Of a stretch of 62,457 bases of DNA, positions 16,619-25,665 are shown piece by piece. The stretch covers positions 1 to 62,457 of the forward strand of contig CAWUKV010000005.1 in the NCBI GenBank assembly GCA_963923025.1, given 5' to 3'. Numbering within the stretch: position 1 is the first letter of the stretch; every line of letters begins with the position of its first letter. The stretch comes from CAWUKV01 sp963923025 (GTDB taxonomy: Bacteria; Cyanobacteriota; Cyanobacteriia; Phormidesmidales; Phormidesmidaceae). The notes under the pieces are model-generated. The model saw nothing but the letters and a program-made list of their open reading frames with translations. It was not told where the DNA came from and made no database searches. The translations under genes and the position numbers were made by a program.

Positions 16619-17626
16619 ATGAAATTCTTTTCGGCAGTGGGTATCCGAGAGCAGGTCGATCTATCTGAACTGAGTAGCCTGTTTGTCAGCGTGGTCCGGC
16701 TAGCAATTCAGGACCCTATTACTTGGTACGTCTTTCTCCAGCGATACACCTACTTCAACAGCTACTCTGCGGGGGCAACTTGCCGGTTAGCCAGCTCAAT
16801 TGCGCTGTCTCGCTATTTGTTTGTGCAGTCGATGGAGCCGGTCCGTGAGGAGGCTGACCGAGGCAATCAGCTGGCGGGGCAGCTCATGTCAACAGTGCTA
16901 CGCCACGAACTACACCAGCATACGTCTCGTCGCACATTGGTGCAGGCTGTCCTGCGGTCCGCCGGAGACTACGCTGGGCTATTGCCGATTGAGCGCAACT
17001 ATCTATCAAGGGTCCCGGACTGGCTGCACGAACTGGTGACGGAGTTCATTCAAAATTATCAGGGCATGCCAGGAGACGTGGTGTCAATCGTCAAGGCGGC
17101 AGGCTTCCATGCTGCTTCTGAACTGTTAGACAGCATGGAGCGACAGCAGCTCGCACGTACCGTAGACCAACTATCCTCAAGTGCCGCATTCCACCGCTAT
17201 TTAGTTGCCCATTTGCCCTCGACGTTTTTAGCCCAGCCCCAGAGCTGGTGCGGTATCTTAGGGCGCTGTGGTTGGCAAGTGGCAGCAGAAGATGCTGACA
17301 CGGTTGATGACTGTGCAGTTCGAAGTCATGAGGCTGTGGGCAGCAGTAGCGCACCATCCCGTTCGCTCCCTCAGCCCTGTCCAGATGCTTTGGCGATTTT
17401 GGACCAGCTGCTCGATTATCGCCCTGAAACTGCGCCGCAGATCGAACACTGGGTCCTTGATGGTGTTACGACGTTTGTAGAGCTGCAGCGGGTTTTGCTC
17501 AAGGAGACTTATCGCGAGTGCCTGTTACTGCTCCATGGAGAGACCCAGAGCGATGCAGTACCTCTAACAGAACTGCCAACCTATCGGGATGCCGAATGGG
17601 AGGATCGGGGTCGCTGGGTCAGCTAG
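16619..17626 (+). CDS. Unrecognised mostly alpha-helical protein, 335 residues
   Basis: I do not recognise this family. The protein has no signal peptide or membrane segment, is rich in Leu, Ala and Gln, and contains an aromatic helix-like stretch, ITWYVFLQRYTYFNSYSAG, at about 35-53, then HELHQHTSRR near residue 95. Residues 225-255 look like a loose Ser/Pro linker, followed by a further helical segment. It is followed after 23 nt by an ArsR regulator on the same strand, which suggests a two-gene operon and possibly a response to metal or redox stress; that is inference only. Confidence 0.72.
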   Translation: MKFFSAVGIREQVDLSELSSLFVSVVRLAIQDPITWYVFLQRYTYFNSYSAGATCRLASSIALSRYLFVQSMEPVREEADRGNQLAGQLMSTVLRHELHQHTSRRTLVQAVLRSAGDYAGLLPIERNYLSRVPDWLHELVTEFIQNYQGMPGDVVSIVKAAGFHAASELLDSMERQQLARTVDQLSSSAAFHRYLVAHLPSTFLAQPQSWCGILGRCGWQVAAEDADTVDDCAVRSHEAVGSSSAPSRSLPQPCPDALAILDQLLDYRPETAPQIEHWVLDGVTTFVELQRVLLKETYRECLLLLHGETQSDAVPLTELPTYRDAEWEDRGRWVS

Positions 17627-17649
17627 GGTCGCGTGTAATAATGTAGGGC

Positions 17650-17955
17650 ATGAGACCGATTTATCATCCAGAGCGAGAGCAGATTACCCTAGCTGGTGTG
17701 CTGTATGCCCTCGGGGATCCGGTACGCCTGGAAATTGTCCGTCGCCTTGCTGAGCAGGGGGAGCAGCCCTGCCGTGACTGTGGCGGTACCATCGCCAAAT
17801 CTACCCTGTCCCATCACTTCAAAATTTTGCGGGAATCGGGGGTGATTCAGAGCCAGAAGGTCGGTACCCAGCACCTCAACTCGCTCCGCAAAGCCGACTT
17901 AGAGGCCTGCTTCCCAGGACTGTTGGCAACCATTCTCAGTGCAATCAAGGAATAG
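17650..17955 (+). CDS. ArsR-type HTH transcriptional regulator
   Basis: The 101-residue protein is a single winged-HTH domain: YALGDPVRLEIVRRLAEQ, then KSTLSHHFKILRESGVI as recognition helix region. CRDCGG at about residues 41-46 offers two cysteines that could sense metal or thiol state, but the classical ELCVCDL metal motif is not present. It is close behind the unknown protein at 16619 and ahead of a membrane esterase, both possible targets. Confidence 0.88.
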   Translation: MRPIYHPEREQITLAGVLYALGDPVRLEIVRRLAEQGEQPCRDCGGTIAKSTLSHHFKILRESGVIQSQKVGTQHLNSLRKADLEACFPGLLATILSAIKE

Positions 17956-18061
17956 TTTGCAAGAAAACTAAACGCCTCACCATCTAGGCTCCGTTTGCTG
18001 TAATTTCTATTCAGAGATTTTGTCGGGGAGTCCAGTCGGGCTACTGGGAGAGGATAAGGGT

Positions 18062-19267
18062 TTGACCAAACGGGTGCTGACGGGGTTGGTTTGGCTGCTG
18101 GTGGGGCTGAGTTGCTTTTTGAGCCTATGGATTGTGGTGCCGCCGTTGGTACCGTGGCTGCTGCCGCTGACGGTGGTAACCCCTGAGATTAGTCCCCTGC
18201 TGCTGGTGGGCAACGCGATCGCACTCCTCCTCTTTCTGGTCCGTCGCCAGCGGGCTCGGTTTCTGGGCATTTTCCTTAGCTTTTTAGGGCTGTTGCTGAG
18301 TACCCTGCCGTTGCTACAGTTGCCCGCCGCCATCTGGCAGGCCGAGCAGTCCTTTGACGCGGCGATTGAGAGTGAGACTTTTGTGCTGCCTGCCGCCGCC
18401 GCCACTGAGCCGCCACCCTTCAGCCCGTCTCGATTTGTGCTGGGTTTGCCGACACAGCCCATTCGCTACAAGCCTGACATTGTCTTCGCTGAACCGGACG
18501 GCGTGCCGCTCAGCCTGTCGATTTACCAGCCCCAGGCTGCAGGCGTGTACCCGACCGTCGTGGCCCTATACGGTGGCGGTTGGCAAAACGGTAGCCCAGC
18601 CGAGGTCGACCAGGCCAGTCGTTATTGGGCCTCGCAGGGCTATGTCGTGGTGGCGATCGACTATCGCCACGCGCCGGACTATCAGTTCCCCACCCAGCTC
18701 TCCGACGTGGAGGCAGCGCTGAACTTCATCAGTGCTCGGGCCAGCGCCTACGGCATTGACAAACAGCGGTTAGTGCTGATGGGCTGGTCTGCTGGGGCAC
18801 ACCTAGCCATGCTGGCGGCCTACAACAGCCCATTGCCCATTCGCGGTGTGGTGAGCTACTACGGCCCGGTTAACCTGGTTGATGGTTACAAGGACCTACC
18901 GAATCCAGACCCGCTGGATGTTAGAGCCGTCCTTGAGACCTTTATGGGCGGGACGCCGGATGAGCTGCCCGTGGCCTATAACGCTGCTTCTCCGGTGTAC
19001 ACCGTAGAACCTGAGCTGCCACCAACGCTGCTGGTCTACGGGCGACGTGACCACATCGTTAAGGTCGAGTTTGGCCTACGCATGTACGAAGCCCTACAAA
19101 AGGCCGAGAACACGGCTGTGCTGGTCGAAATTCCCTGGGCCGAGCACGCCTTTGACGCTGTCTTTCGGGGAGTGAGCAACCAGCTGGCAGTGAGGTATAC
19201 CAAGCGCTTCTTGCAGGCTGCGACGGTTGGGCAGACGGCCCAGACTACTCGGCAAAGTAGTCCGTGA
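18062..19267 (+). CDS. Membrane-anchored alpha/beta hydrolase (HSL/BD-FAE-like esterase)
   Basis: The protein has about three N-terminal membrane helices (within residues 1-110) and then an esterase domain with the oxyanion segment YGGGWQNGS, the nucleophile elbow GWSAGAHLA, and Asp and His in GRRDHIVKVE and WAEHAFD. The substrate is unknown; a carbohydrate or lipid ester is plausible. The start is a TTG at 18062 because a purine-rich GGAGAGGATAAGGGT lies just before it; the frame also contains an earlier TTG at 18020. The last 23 bp overlap wecB on the other strand. Confidence 0.78.
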   Translation: MTKRVLTGLVWLLVGLSCFLSLWIVVPPLVPWLLPLTVVTPEISPLLLVGNAIALLLFLVRRQRARFLGIFLSFLGLLLSTLPLLQLPAAIWQAEQSFDAAIESETFVLPAAAATEPPPFSPSRFVLGLPTQPIRYKPDIVFAEPDGVPLSLSIYQPQAAGVYPTVVALYGGGWQNGSPAEVDQASRYWASQGYVVVAIDYRHAPDYQFPTQLSDVEAALNFISARASAYGIDKQRLVLMGWSAGAHLAMLAAYNSPLPIRGVVSYYGPVNLVDGYKDLPNPDPLDVRAVLETFMGGTPDELPVAYNAASPVYTVEPELPPTLLVYGRRDHIVKVEFGLRMYEALQKAENTAVLVEIPWAEHAFDAVFRGVSNQLAVRYTKRFLQAATVGQTAQTTRQSSP

Positions 19268-20360
19268 TGGCTTGCACAATCCGTTTGGCAGCCTGACCGT
19301 CCCCAAAGGGATTGACGGCTTTAGCCATGGACTCGTAGGCCTGTTCGTCGCCCAGCAGTTCGGCCGCTGCGGTGGCAATTGCCTGGCTATCGGTCCCCAC
19401 AAGCTTGGCCGTGCCTGCCGAGATTGCTTCCGGCCGCTCGGTGGTCTCGCGCAACACCAGCACCGGCTTGCCGAGACCAGGGGCTTCTTCTTGGAGGCCG
19501 CCGGAGTCTGTCAGCAGCAAGTGACAGCGCTGCATTGCGCCCACTAGCTGGGCGTAGTCTAGTGGCTCGACTAGAAAGGTCCGGGGATGGTCACCCAAGG
19601 CCGCCTGGAGGGGGGTGCGGACGGTGGGATTGCGGTGCAGCGGCAGCAGTAGCGCCGTGTCAGGAAACTGATCCAGCGTTTTGAGAAAGCCCTGGGTAAT
19701 CTGTACCAGGGGCGCACCCCAGTTCTCGCGCCGATGCACGGTGGACAAGATGACGCGGTGTTTACCCCAGTCCAGGTTGGGAATGTCACAGGCTGGTTGC
19801 TTTTCTGCCACCGTCAGCAGGGCGTCGATGACCGTATTGCCTGTTTGGTAAACCTGCCCCACCACCGCAGCGGCCCGCAGGTTCTCAACGGCCTTCTGCG
19901 TCGGGGCAAAGTGAAGGGTCGTAATTTGCGACACGAGCCGCCGGTTGGCTTCTTCGGGGAACGGATCGAGAATATTGTCTGTGCGCAGTCCGGCCTCTAC
20001 GTGGCCGACGGGGATTTTGGCATAAAACGCAGCTAGGGCCGCAGCAAAGGCCGTGGTGGTGTCACCCTGAACCAGCACCATCTGCGGTTTCAGTTCCGCC
20101 AACAGCCCCTGTAGCCCCTGCAAACTACGGCAGGTAATATCCGTCAGCGTTTGCTGCGGCTGCATAATGTCTAGGTCGCGGTCGGCCTCCAGGTCAAACA
20201 GCTGCATAACCTGATCCACCATCTCTCGATGCTGGCCGGTGAGCACGACCTGAGTTTGGAATTGGGGAGACCGTTGACAGGCACGAACCACCGGTGCGAG
20301 CTTGATCGCCTCTGGGCGGGTCCCCAAAATAATGCAGATGCGGATCGGGTCAGCGGTCAT
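19245..20360 (-). CDS. wecB: UDP-N-acetylglucosamine 2-epimerase (non-hydrolysing)
   Basis: The 371-residue enzyme shows the family marks GTRPEAIKLAPVV at the N-terminus, GDTTTAFAAALAAFY, HVEAGLRT, EEANRRLVSQI and DSGGLQEEAPGLGKPVL. It makes UDP-ManNAc for surface polysaccharide. It is about 14.6 kb from the main polysaccharide cluster, where a WecG/TagA-type transferase at 43581 could use this sugar. Monocistronic, and divergent from crr6. Confidence 0.93.
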   Translation of the reverse strand: MTADPIRICIILGTRPEAIKLAPVVRACQRSPQFQTQVVLTGQHREMVDQVMQLFDLEADRDLDIMQPQQTLTDITCRSLQGLQGLLAELKPQMVLVQGDTTTAFAAALAAFYAKIPVGHVEAGLRTDNILDPFPEEANRRLVSQITTLHFAPTQKAVENLRAAAVVGQVYQTGNTVIDALLTVAEKQPACDIPNLDWGKHRVILSTVHRRENWGAPLVQITQGFLKTLDQFPDTALLLPLHRNPTVRTPLQAALGDHPRTFLVEPLDYAQLVGAMQRCHLLLTDSGGLQEEAPGLGKPVLVLRETTERPEAISAGTAKLVGTDSQAIATAAAELLGDEQAYESMAKAVNPFGDGQAAKRIVQAITDYFAE

Positions 20361-20561
20361 AGGTGCTGCGGAGGTTCAGGACACAAAAGGTTGGGCAAGT
20401 GACATTGTACGCCTGCAAGGGAAGAGAAATACTCGGCGCTAGCACCATGATGCCAGTGCTTTCTACCGCAACTCTGGCAGAATAGAAACCCGCGCCCGCC
20501 CTCGTCCCGCGTGACGTGCCGCAGACGGTACACTATCGAGTTCTTATCCTATCTACCGACC

Positions 20562-21029
20562 ATGAGTGACGCCATTTCCCTAACTGCCGAACATCTGGTC
20601 CAGCTCAACCTAGCACCGGCCCACGCCGTCTTGGCCCCGCTGCTGGCTCAGCCGACGCTCGACTATGCGGCCCTCAAGTTCGACATCGACTTTCCCCAGG
20701 AGGCCAACGACCCCCGCGAGCTGTCCGAAATCCCTGAGGTGCGGCTGTGGTTCATTCGCCTCGACAGCCGCTACCCCTGGTTACCGCTCTACCTGGACTG
20801 GGAAGCCGGAGAGCTGGCCCGCTATACCGCCATGCTAGTACCGCATCAGTTCAGCCCCATAGACGGCATTCGCTATAACCCTGAAGCCCTCGAAATCTAT
20901 GTGATGAATAAGGTCTTTAACGTCCACCATTGGCTGCAGTGCCATGACCTAGACGGGCTCAAGCGGCTCCAGCAGATGACCCAGATGCTGGGCTACGAAC
21001 TCGATGACGGCCTGTTTCAGCTGCTGTAG
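20562..21029 (+). CDS. crr6: CRR6-family NdhI maturation factor
   Basis: The 155-residue protein contains DPRELSEIPEVRLWFIRLDS, YPWLPLYLDWEAGELARY and GIRYNPEALEIYVMNKVF, the signature of the CRR6/DUF1817 family found in cyanobacteria and chloroplasts. CRR6 assists assembly of the NdhI subunit of the photosynthetic NDH-1 complex. ATG at 20562 (MSDAISLTAEHL) fits family length better than an upstream in-frame start at 20511. Confidence 0.9.
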   Translation: MSDAISLTAEHLVQLNLAPAHAVLAPLLAQPTLDYAALKFDIDFPQEANDPRELSEIPEVRLWFIRLDSRYPWLPLYLDWEAGELARYTAMLVPHQFSPIDGIRYNPEALEIYVMNKVFNVHHWLQCHDLDGLKRLQQMTQMLGYELDDGLFQLL

Positions 21030-21203
21030 CCCTGCCGAAGTGGTCAGCAAGTCGCTAATATAATATTGGGCACTTTGCTTAAGCCTCCGAGTACAGCTAT
21101 GCCCTTTAGTTAGAGCGCTTCGTGCCTAGCCATCCGACTCAGCCCTTTCACGGATTGCTATGTAGGCGTAACATCCTTTGTCAAGCACCGTCCGGTACCT
21201 TTC

Positions 21204-22448
21204 ATGACCAACGCCAAAACCAACGGACACGAGCCTACACATATTCGGTCTGTGCATTTTGGCGATCTGGACAAGCTGGTGCCTGCCAACGGCACGGAGG
21301 TGGTTTCGTCGGGGCAGCTGGTAGAACGGCCCCAGTCTGTACCCTGGCGACTACCGAGCTGGAATCCGTCGGCTCGATGGGTTGCCCGCCTACCCAATCC
21401 GCTACCGCTGTCGCCCTCGGCCTATGTTGCTGAAACGGGCAACCAGGTGTGTGGTCTGATTCAGGTCTCGCCCTTCAACAGCACCCGCAGCACCTGGCGG
21501 ATTGAACGCGTTGCGGTCAAGTCAGCCAACAAAAATAGCGGCCAGATGACGCTGGATCTGGACCTGGCCTCTCAGCTGCTACGCCACTGCTTCGAGAAAA
21601 TCTACGAAGCCCATACGTGGATTAGCGAAACCGACATTAATGACAAGTTTGGGCTGGCGCTTTACCGTCAGAACGGGTTCCAGCCGCTGGCACACGTCAC
21701 CTATTGGTCGATTGCACCCGAACAGCTCAAGGTATTGGCGGAACACGAGCCCGATCTCCCTAACCTCCTGCCGATCAGCAACGCTGACGCTCAGCTGATT
21801 TATCAGCTCGAAACGGTGTCCATGCCGCCATTGGTTCGCCAGGTCTTTGACCACCAAATTCAAGACTTTAAGACCAGTGGTTGGAACCTACTGCCGCAGC
21901 TCGGTCGCTGGATGCGCAAGACTGAGGTGGTTTCGGCCTATGTGTTCGAACCCCAGCGCAAAGCGGCGATTGGCTGCTTTAAGCTCAAGCTCTCTCGCGG
22001 CGGCAGTCAGCCCCATACGGCTAAGCTGACGGTTCACCCGGCTTACACCTGGCTCTATCCCGAACTGATGGCGCAGATGGCGCAAGTTGCCCAGAGCTTC
22101 CCGGACCAGCCGCTGCGGCTGGCCTCGCTCGACTATCAGCCGGAGCGCGAAGCCTACCTCAATCGCATTGATGCGACTGAAGTGGAGCACACGGTGATGA
22201 TGTCTCGCTCGGTCTGGCACAAGGTGCGTGAGTCTAAGGCTGTAACGCTAGATGGGCTACACCTTCCCGATGTGCTGCAAGGTCTCCAGCCTGCGGGCAA
22301 GCCGATGCCGGGTCGATTTTCCTGGCAGGGGCCGGTCAACGGCCCCGTGAATAGGACGGACTACACGACAGCTGACTATCGCCCTACCTGGCCAGAGGAA
22401 GACCTGGAGGCTGATGAGTTGTCCGATGAGTCGTCCATGCCCGAGTAG
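21204..22448 (+). CDS. GNAT-family N-acetyltransferase, cyanobacterial type
   Basis: The 414-residue protein has a GNAT-like core in its first half: WRIERVAVK as the beta-4 strand and ALYRQNGFQPL as the typical C-terminal GNAT motif. The second half is a diverged region that may be another GNAT fold. The last 30 residues are acidic. Target unknown. It begins a run of plus-strand genes, with ruvX 24 bp downstream. Confidence 0.78.
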   Translation: MTNAKTNGHEPTHIRSVHFGDLDKLVPANGTEVVSSGQLVERPQSVPWRLPSWNPSARWVARLPNPLPLSPSAYVAETGNQVCGLIQVSPFNSTRSTWRIERVAVKSANKNSGQMTLDLDLASQLLRHCFEKIYEAHTWISETDINDKFGLALYRQNGFQPLAHVTYWSIAPEQLKVLAEHEPDLPNLLPISNADAQLIYQLETVSMPPLVRQVFDHQIQDFKTSGWNLLPQLGRWMRKTEVVSAYVFEPQRKAAIGCFKLKLSRGGSQPHTAKLTVHPAYTWLYPELMAQMAQVAQSFPDQPLRLASLDYQPEREAYLNRIDATEVEHTVMMSRSVWHKVRESKAVTLDGLHLPDVLQGLQPAGKPMPGRFSWQGPVNGPVNRTDYTTADYRPTWPEEDLEADELSDESSMPE

Positions 22449-22472
22449 TGGGTCTATCCGTCAACAAGGCAA

Positions 22473-22889
22473 ATGGTATCGGCGCTGGGGCTAGATGTCG
22501 GGCATAAGCGAATTGGTGTGGCGGGCTGCGATCGCACTGGCCTGATTGCTACGGGGCTGACAACGCTAGAGGGACTCACCTTTGCTCAGGTGGTTGAACA
22601 ACTCCAAGTCCTGGTCCGCGAACGTCAGGTGACCCAGCTGGTCGTTGGACTCCCCTACACACTGTCTGGGGAGCTAGGCACCCAGGCCAAACGTGTGCAA
22701 AAATTTACCGGACGTTTGGCCCAGGCCCTACAGCTGCCCGTCGACTACGTGGATGAGCGGCTAACGTCATACCAGGCTGAGCAGCTGCTGCTGGCCGAAC
22801 GGCGGTCCCCATCACGCTATCGTGCCCTGATCGACCGTAAAGCCGCTGCGATTATCTTGCAGCAGTGGCTCGATCAGCGACGCAGTTAG
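22473..22889 (+). CDS. ruvX: Holliday junction resolvase-like protein RuvX/YqgF
   Basis: The 138-residue RNase H-fold protein has LGLDVGHKRIGVAGCD at the N-terminus, VVGLPYTLSGELG in the middle and DERLTSYQAEQLL with the second acidic site. The family is implicated in pre-16S rRNA 5' processing and possibly junction cleavage. Family length is normal. It sits between the GNAT gene and DUF3727. Confidence 0.93.
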   Translation: MVSALGLDVGHKRIGVAGCDRTGLIATGLTTLEGLTFAQVVEQLQVLVRERQVTQLVVGLPYTLSGELGTQAKRVQKFTGRLAQALQLPVDYVDERLTSYQAEQLLLAERRSPSRYRALIDRKAAAIILQQWLDQRRS

Positions 22890-22936
22890 TCTCTGGCGAC
22901 CTGAACCGTGTCCAATTCCTTACCCTTGGAGTTTCC

Positions 22937-23500
22937 ATGTCTGATGCCCCTGATGCTTTCTCAGAGACTGATTTTGAGCCCAACCCCACGGTGGTGTTAA
23001 AGGACGACGGGGGCCAAACACTAGAGTGCTACGTCGAGAAGACCATTGTGGCGGCAGGGAACGAATACTTGCTGCTGCTGCCCGTGGACGAGCCGATTGA
23101 GCTGTTTGCTTGGGAGGCAGACGAGGAAATTTTGGCTGATGTCGAAGACGAGGATGTGGATGCCCTATTTCCCAGTGCTAAGGCCGTCCTGTCGGAGCTC
23201 AACCTGACGCTACAGCGCAATGCCTTTACCCTGACCGCTGCGGGTGAAATGCCGGAGCCCGACGATGAAAGTATTTTGACGTTGGAAGTTGAGGACGAAG
23301 AGTCCCCCAGCAGTGACAGTTTCCAGCTGCTGGCCAACTTTTTTCACGACGGCCAGCAGTACACGATTTGCACGCCGCTGGAGCCGCTCTTGTTCTTTGC
23401 GCAAACGTTAGCTGGCGGTGAGCTAGCGTTGCTGACACCGGAGGAGTTTCAGCAGGTGCAGCCGCTGTTAGAAGACGCTTTGTTTGAAGAGTTGGATTAG
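22937..23500 (+). CDS. DUF3727 domain protein
   Basis: The 187-residue acidic protein shows two related halves, each with a DG(G/Q)xxLxC-like start (DDGGQTLECYVEK and FHDGQQYTICTPLEP), as in the DUF3727/DUF1292-like proteins of cyanobacteria and plastids. No catalytic residues are evident and the function is unknown. ATG at 22937 has GGAG 5 nt upstream. It lies 47 nt after ruvX and before mltG, a gene order I believe is common in cyanobacteria. Confidence 0.85.
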   Translation: MSDAPDAFSETDFEPNPTVVLKDDGGQTLECYVEKTIVAAGNEYLLLLPVDEPIELFAWEADEEILADVEDEDVDALFPSAKAVLSELNLTLQRNAFTLTAAGEMPEPDDESILTLEVEDEESPSSDSFQLLANFFHDGQQYTICTPLEPLLFFAQTLAGGELALLTPEEFQQVQPLLEDALFEELD

Positions 23501-23644
23501 GCCGGTTTAAACGCCAGCTTTACAATCGGGGATCAAAATCGGCGTGGGTGCGGTATCGTGCGGGGAAATGTTGCCCAACCGGGTAGGATTTAGGTGTTTT
23601 ATCGGTTGCAAGGGATATAAAGTTCCCATTGCTTCACTACGCAT

Positions 23645-24703
23645 ATGTCTGGCTGTGCAAAACGACTTTTCTTCATTGGTATCCTGCCGGTCACTGTGGG
23701 CCTAGCCGCCTGGCAAGGATGGTCCTGGTGGAGCTGGGCCAGTGCGCCCTATAGCGAAGCTGTGGGGACCGACAGCACGGTTCAGATCGAGATTCCGCCC
23801 GGTACACCGGCCCAGCAGATTGGTCAAGATTTGGAAGCGGCAGGGGTGATTCGGTCGACTACGGCCTGGAAGCTGTGGACCCGTTGGCAGGATATCCGCA
23901 ATCGAGAAGGTGGGTTTCAGGCCGGCACCTATGCCCTGTCTCCGGCAGAACCGATGGGCGCGATCGCATCCCAAATTTGGGAGGGCGACGTTATCCAGCT
24001 CAGCTTTACCATTCCAGAAGGGTGGAACCGGGCCCAGATGGCAGCAGCACTAGAGGCCCAAGGCTTTGTGACGGCTAATGATTTCCTGGCCGCGACCGAG
24101 ACCATTCCCTACGATCGCTACCCCTGGTTACCCAGCGGGCTGCCCCATTTAGAGGGGTTTCTTTACCCGGAGACCTACCAGATTCCCAGCGAGCAAATCA
24201 GTGCCGAAGGCATTGTTAACATCATGCTGTCCCGTTTCGAAGACGTTGCTCTACCCATGTTTCAGCAGCAGGGCAGTCAGTACGACCTGCTGGAATGGGT
24301 GACGCTCTCTAGCATTGTGGAGAAGGAATCGGTCGTGGCCGAGGAGCGCGATACGATCGCGGGCGTTTTTGCTCGCCGCCTCGACGAGGGCATTACCCTG
24401 GGCTCTGACCCCACGGTGGAATACGGGCTGGGCATCACCCAAACGCCAGAGAATCCGCTGACCTTTGCTCAGGTCCGTACGCAAAATCCTTACAACACCT
24501 ACATCAATGCTGGATTGCCCCCGACCCCGATCGCCAGCCCCGGTAAGGCCAGCCTCGAAGCCTCCTTGGCGCCACCCTATACCGAGTTTCTCTACTTTGT
24601 TGCTCGCTACGACGGCACCCACGTCTTTAGCCGAACGCTAGCCGAGCACGAAGCAGCAACGGTCAGAATCCGCAGAGAGATTGACGCCCAGGCTGGGGAG
24701 TAA
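23645..24703 (+). CDS. mltG: Endolytic transglycosylase MltG
   Basis: The 352-residue protein has an N-terminal membrane anchor (about 7-25) and a periplasmic YceG-like domain. The catalytic Glu is in SSIVEKESVV, followed by GVFARRLDEGITLGSDPTVEYGL and the NPYNTYINAGLPPTPIASPG signature. It cuts nascent glycan strands and sets peptidoglycan chain length. Full length and intact. Confidence 0.94.
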   Translation: MSGCAKRLFFIGILPVTVGLAAWQGWSWWSWASAPYSEAVGTDSTVQIEIPPGTPAQQIGQDLEAAGVIRSTTAWKLWTRWQDIRNREGGFQAGTYALSPAEPMGAIASQIWEGDVIQLSFTIPEGWNRAQMAAALEAQGFVTANDFLAATETIPYDRYPWLPSGLPHLEGFLYPETYQIPSEQISAEGIVNIMLSRFEDVALPMFQQQGSQYDLLEWVTLSSIVEKESVVAEERDTIAGVFARRLDEGITLGSDPTVEYGLGITQTPENPLTFAQVRTQNPYNTYINAGLPPTPIASPGKASLEASLAPPYTEFLYFVARYDGTHVFSRTLAEHEAATVRIRREIDAQAGE

Positions 24704-24816
24704 GCGCGTTTGCTGCCTGTCATTACGACAATTTGGGTAGAAGTAGGCTTGCCAAAGGGGTGGTTTCGGGCAACTGTAGGTCACAGCCCTGCGTTACCAT
24801 CGCTCTCTTAATCTCT

Positions 24817-25341
24817 ATGTTTGACTGGATTCGCCTACTCCAACCCCACCTTTACCTGGGCAGTTCTATTCTGGCGCTGACGCCCCAGATCATTGCTCAG
24901 CACGGCTTGAGGGGGCTGATTGTCGACGTAGACGAAACCCTGGTCTCAATGACGGATCCAGCCCCGATGGACGAGATTCAGCAGTGGGTGAAGACGGTGA
25001 AGGCAGACTGCCAGGTGGTGCTGCTCAGCAACAACGTCCATCACGAGCGCATTCGTCGCATTGCCGAAACCTTGGATGTGCCCTTCTTTACCGCAGCGGG
25101 GAAGCCCTCCCGTCGAAAGCTGCGTCAGGCGCTAGCGCTGATCGATTTACCGGCAGAGTCAGTGGCAATGGTGGGGGATCGGTTGTTTACTGACGTATTG
25201 GCTGGAAACCGTCTGGGTTTGGTTACGGTTCTGGTTGACCCGGTCTTGGAACTTGGCAAGATGAATCCGAAGCACCTATTGCGATCGCTAGAAATCTGGA
25301 TTTCGACCCGACTGGGCGTCTCTTTGCGGGCGCTGACCTGA
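24817..25341 (+). CDS. YqeG-family HAD phosphatase
   Basis: The 174-residue protein has the HAD motifs GLIVDVDETLVSM (nucleophile and acid Asp), VVLLSNN, a conserved Lys in the KPSRRKL segment, and MVGDRLFTDVLAGNRLG. It belongs to the YqeG/type IIIA group; phosphatidylglycerophosphate phosphatase activity is known for eukaryotic relatives, while the bacterial substrate is unproven. The start at 24817 (MFDWIRLLQPHLYL) fits the family. Confidence 0.9.
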   Translation: MFDWIRLLQPHLYLGSSILALTPQIIAQHGLRGLIVDVDETLVSMTDPAPMDEIQQWVKTVKADCQVVLLSNNVHHERIRRIAETLDVPFFTAAGKPSRRKLRQALALIDLPAESVAMVGDRLFTDVLAGNRLGLVTVLVDPVLELGKMNPKHLLRSLEIWISTRLGVSLRALT

Positions 25342-25665
25342 CGCTGGCTGACCGCCCAAAGGCCGGTAACTGTCAAATCTGAAGAAAATCTTACAGGTCA
25401 TGAAAAACGAGGGATTTAGCTGCAAGAATGTAGTCATTCAGACGGGATCGGCTTTTTCTTATAAAGATCCTGACTTATATACGCGCGCGAAATAGTACGG
25501 ACAGGGGAGCAGTTGATATCGCTGTTCCCCTTCTTTATGCTTTGCTGAATGTTTCACAGTAGTCTGCACCAAGGTTCGGCTGTATCGTGAGTCACGGAGC
25601 GCTTGACAGTTCAGGGACAGCGCTACTCGGTGTGGCTCAAGCAACGTGACCAAGGCTAGACAAAC
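25342..25665. other. Intergenic region before proB
   Basis: This 324-bp interval separates yqeG and proB. It has a terminator-like hairpin at 25504-25536 and no credible frame on either strand. The proB promoter probably lies after the hairpin. Confidence 0.5.
25504..25536 (+). terminator. Probable intrinsic terminator
   Basis: GGGGAGCAG (25504-25512) pairs with CTGTTCCCC (25522-25530), with one G-U pair and a 9-nt loop, and is followed by TTCTTT. It points right and could end the yqeG transcript. Confidence 0.5.
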
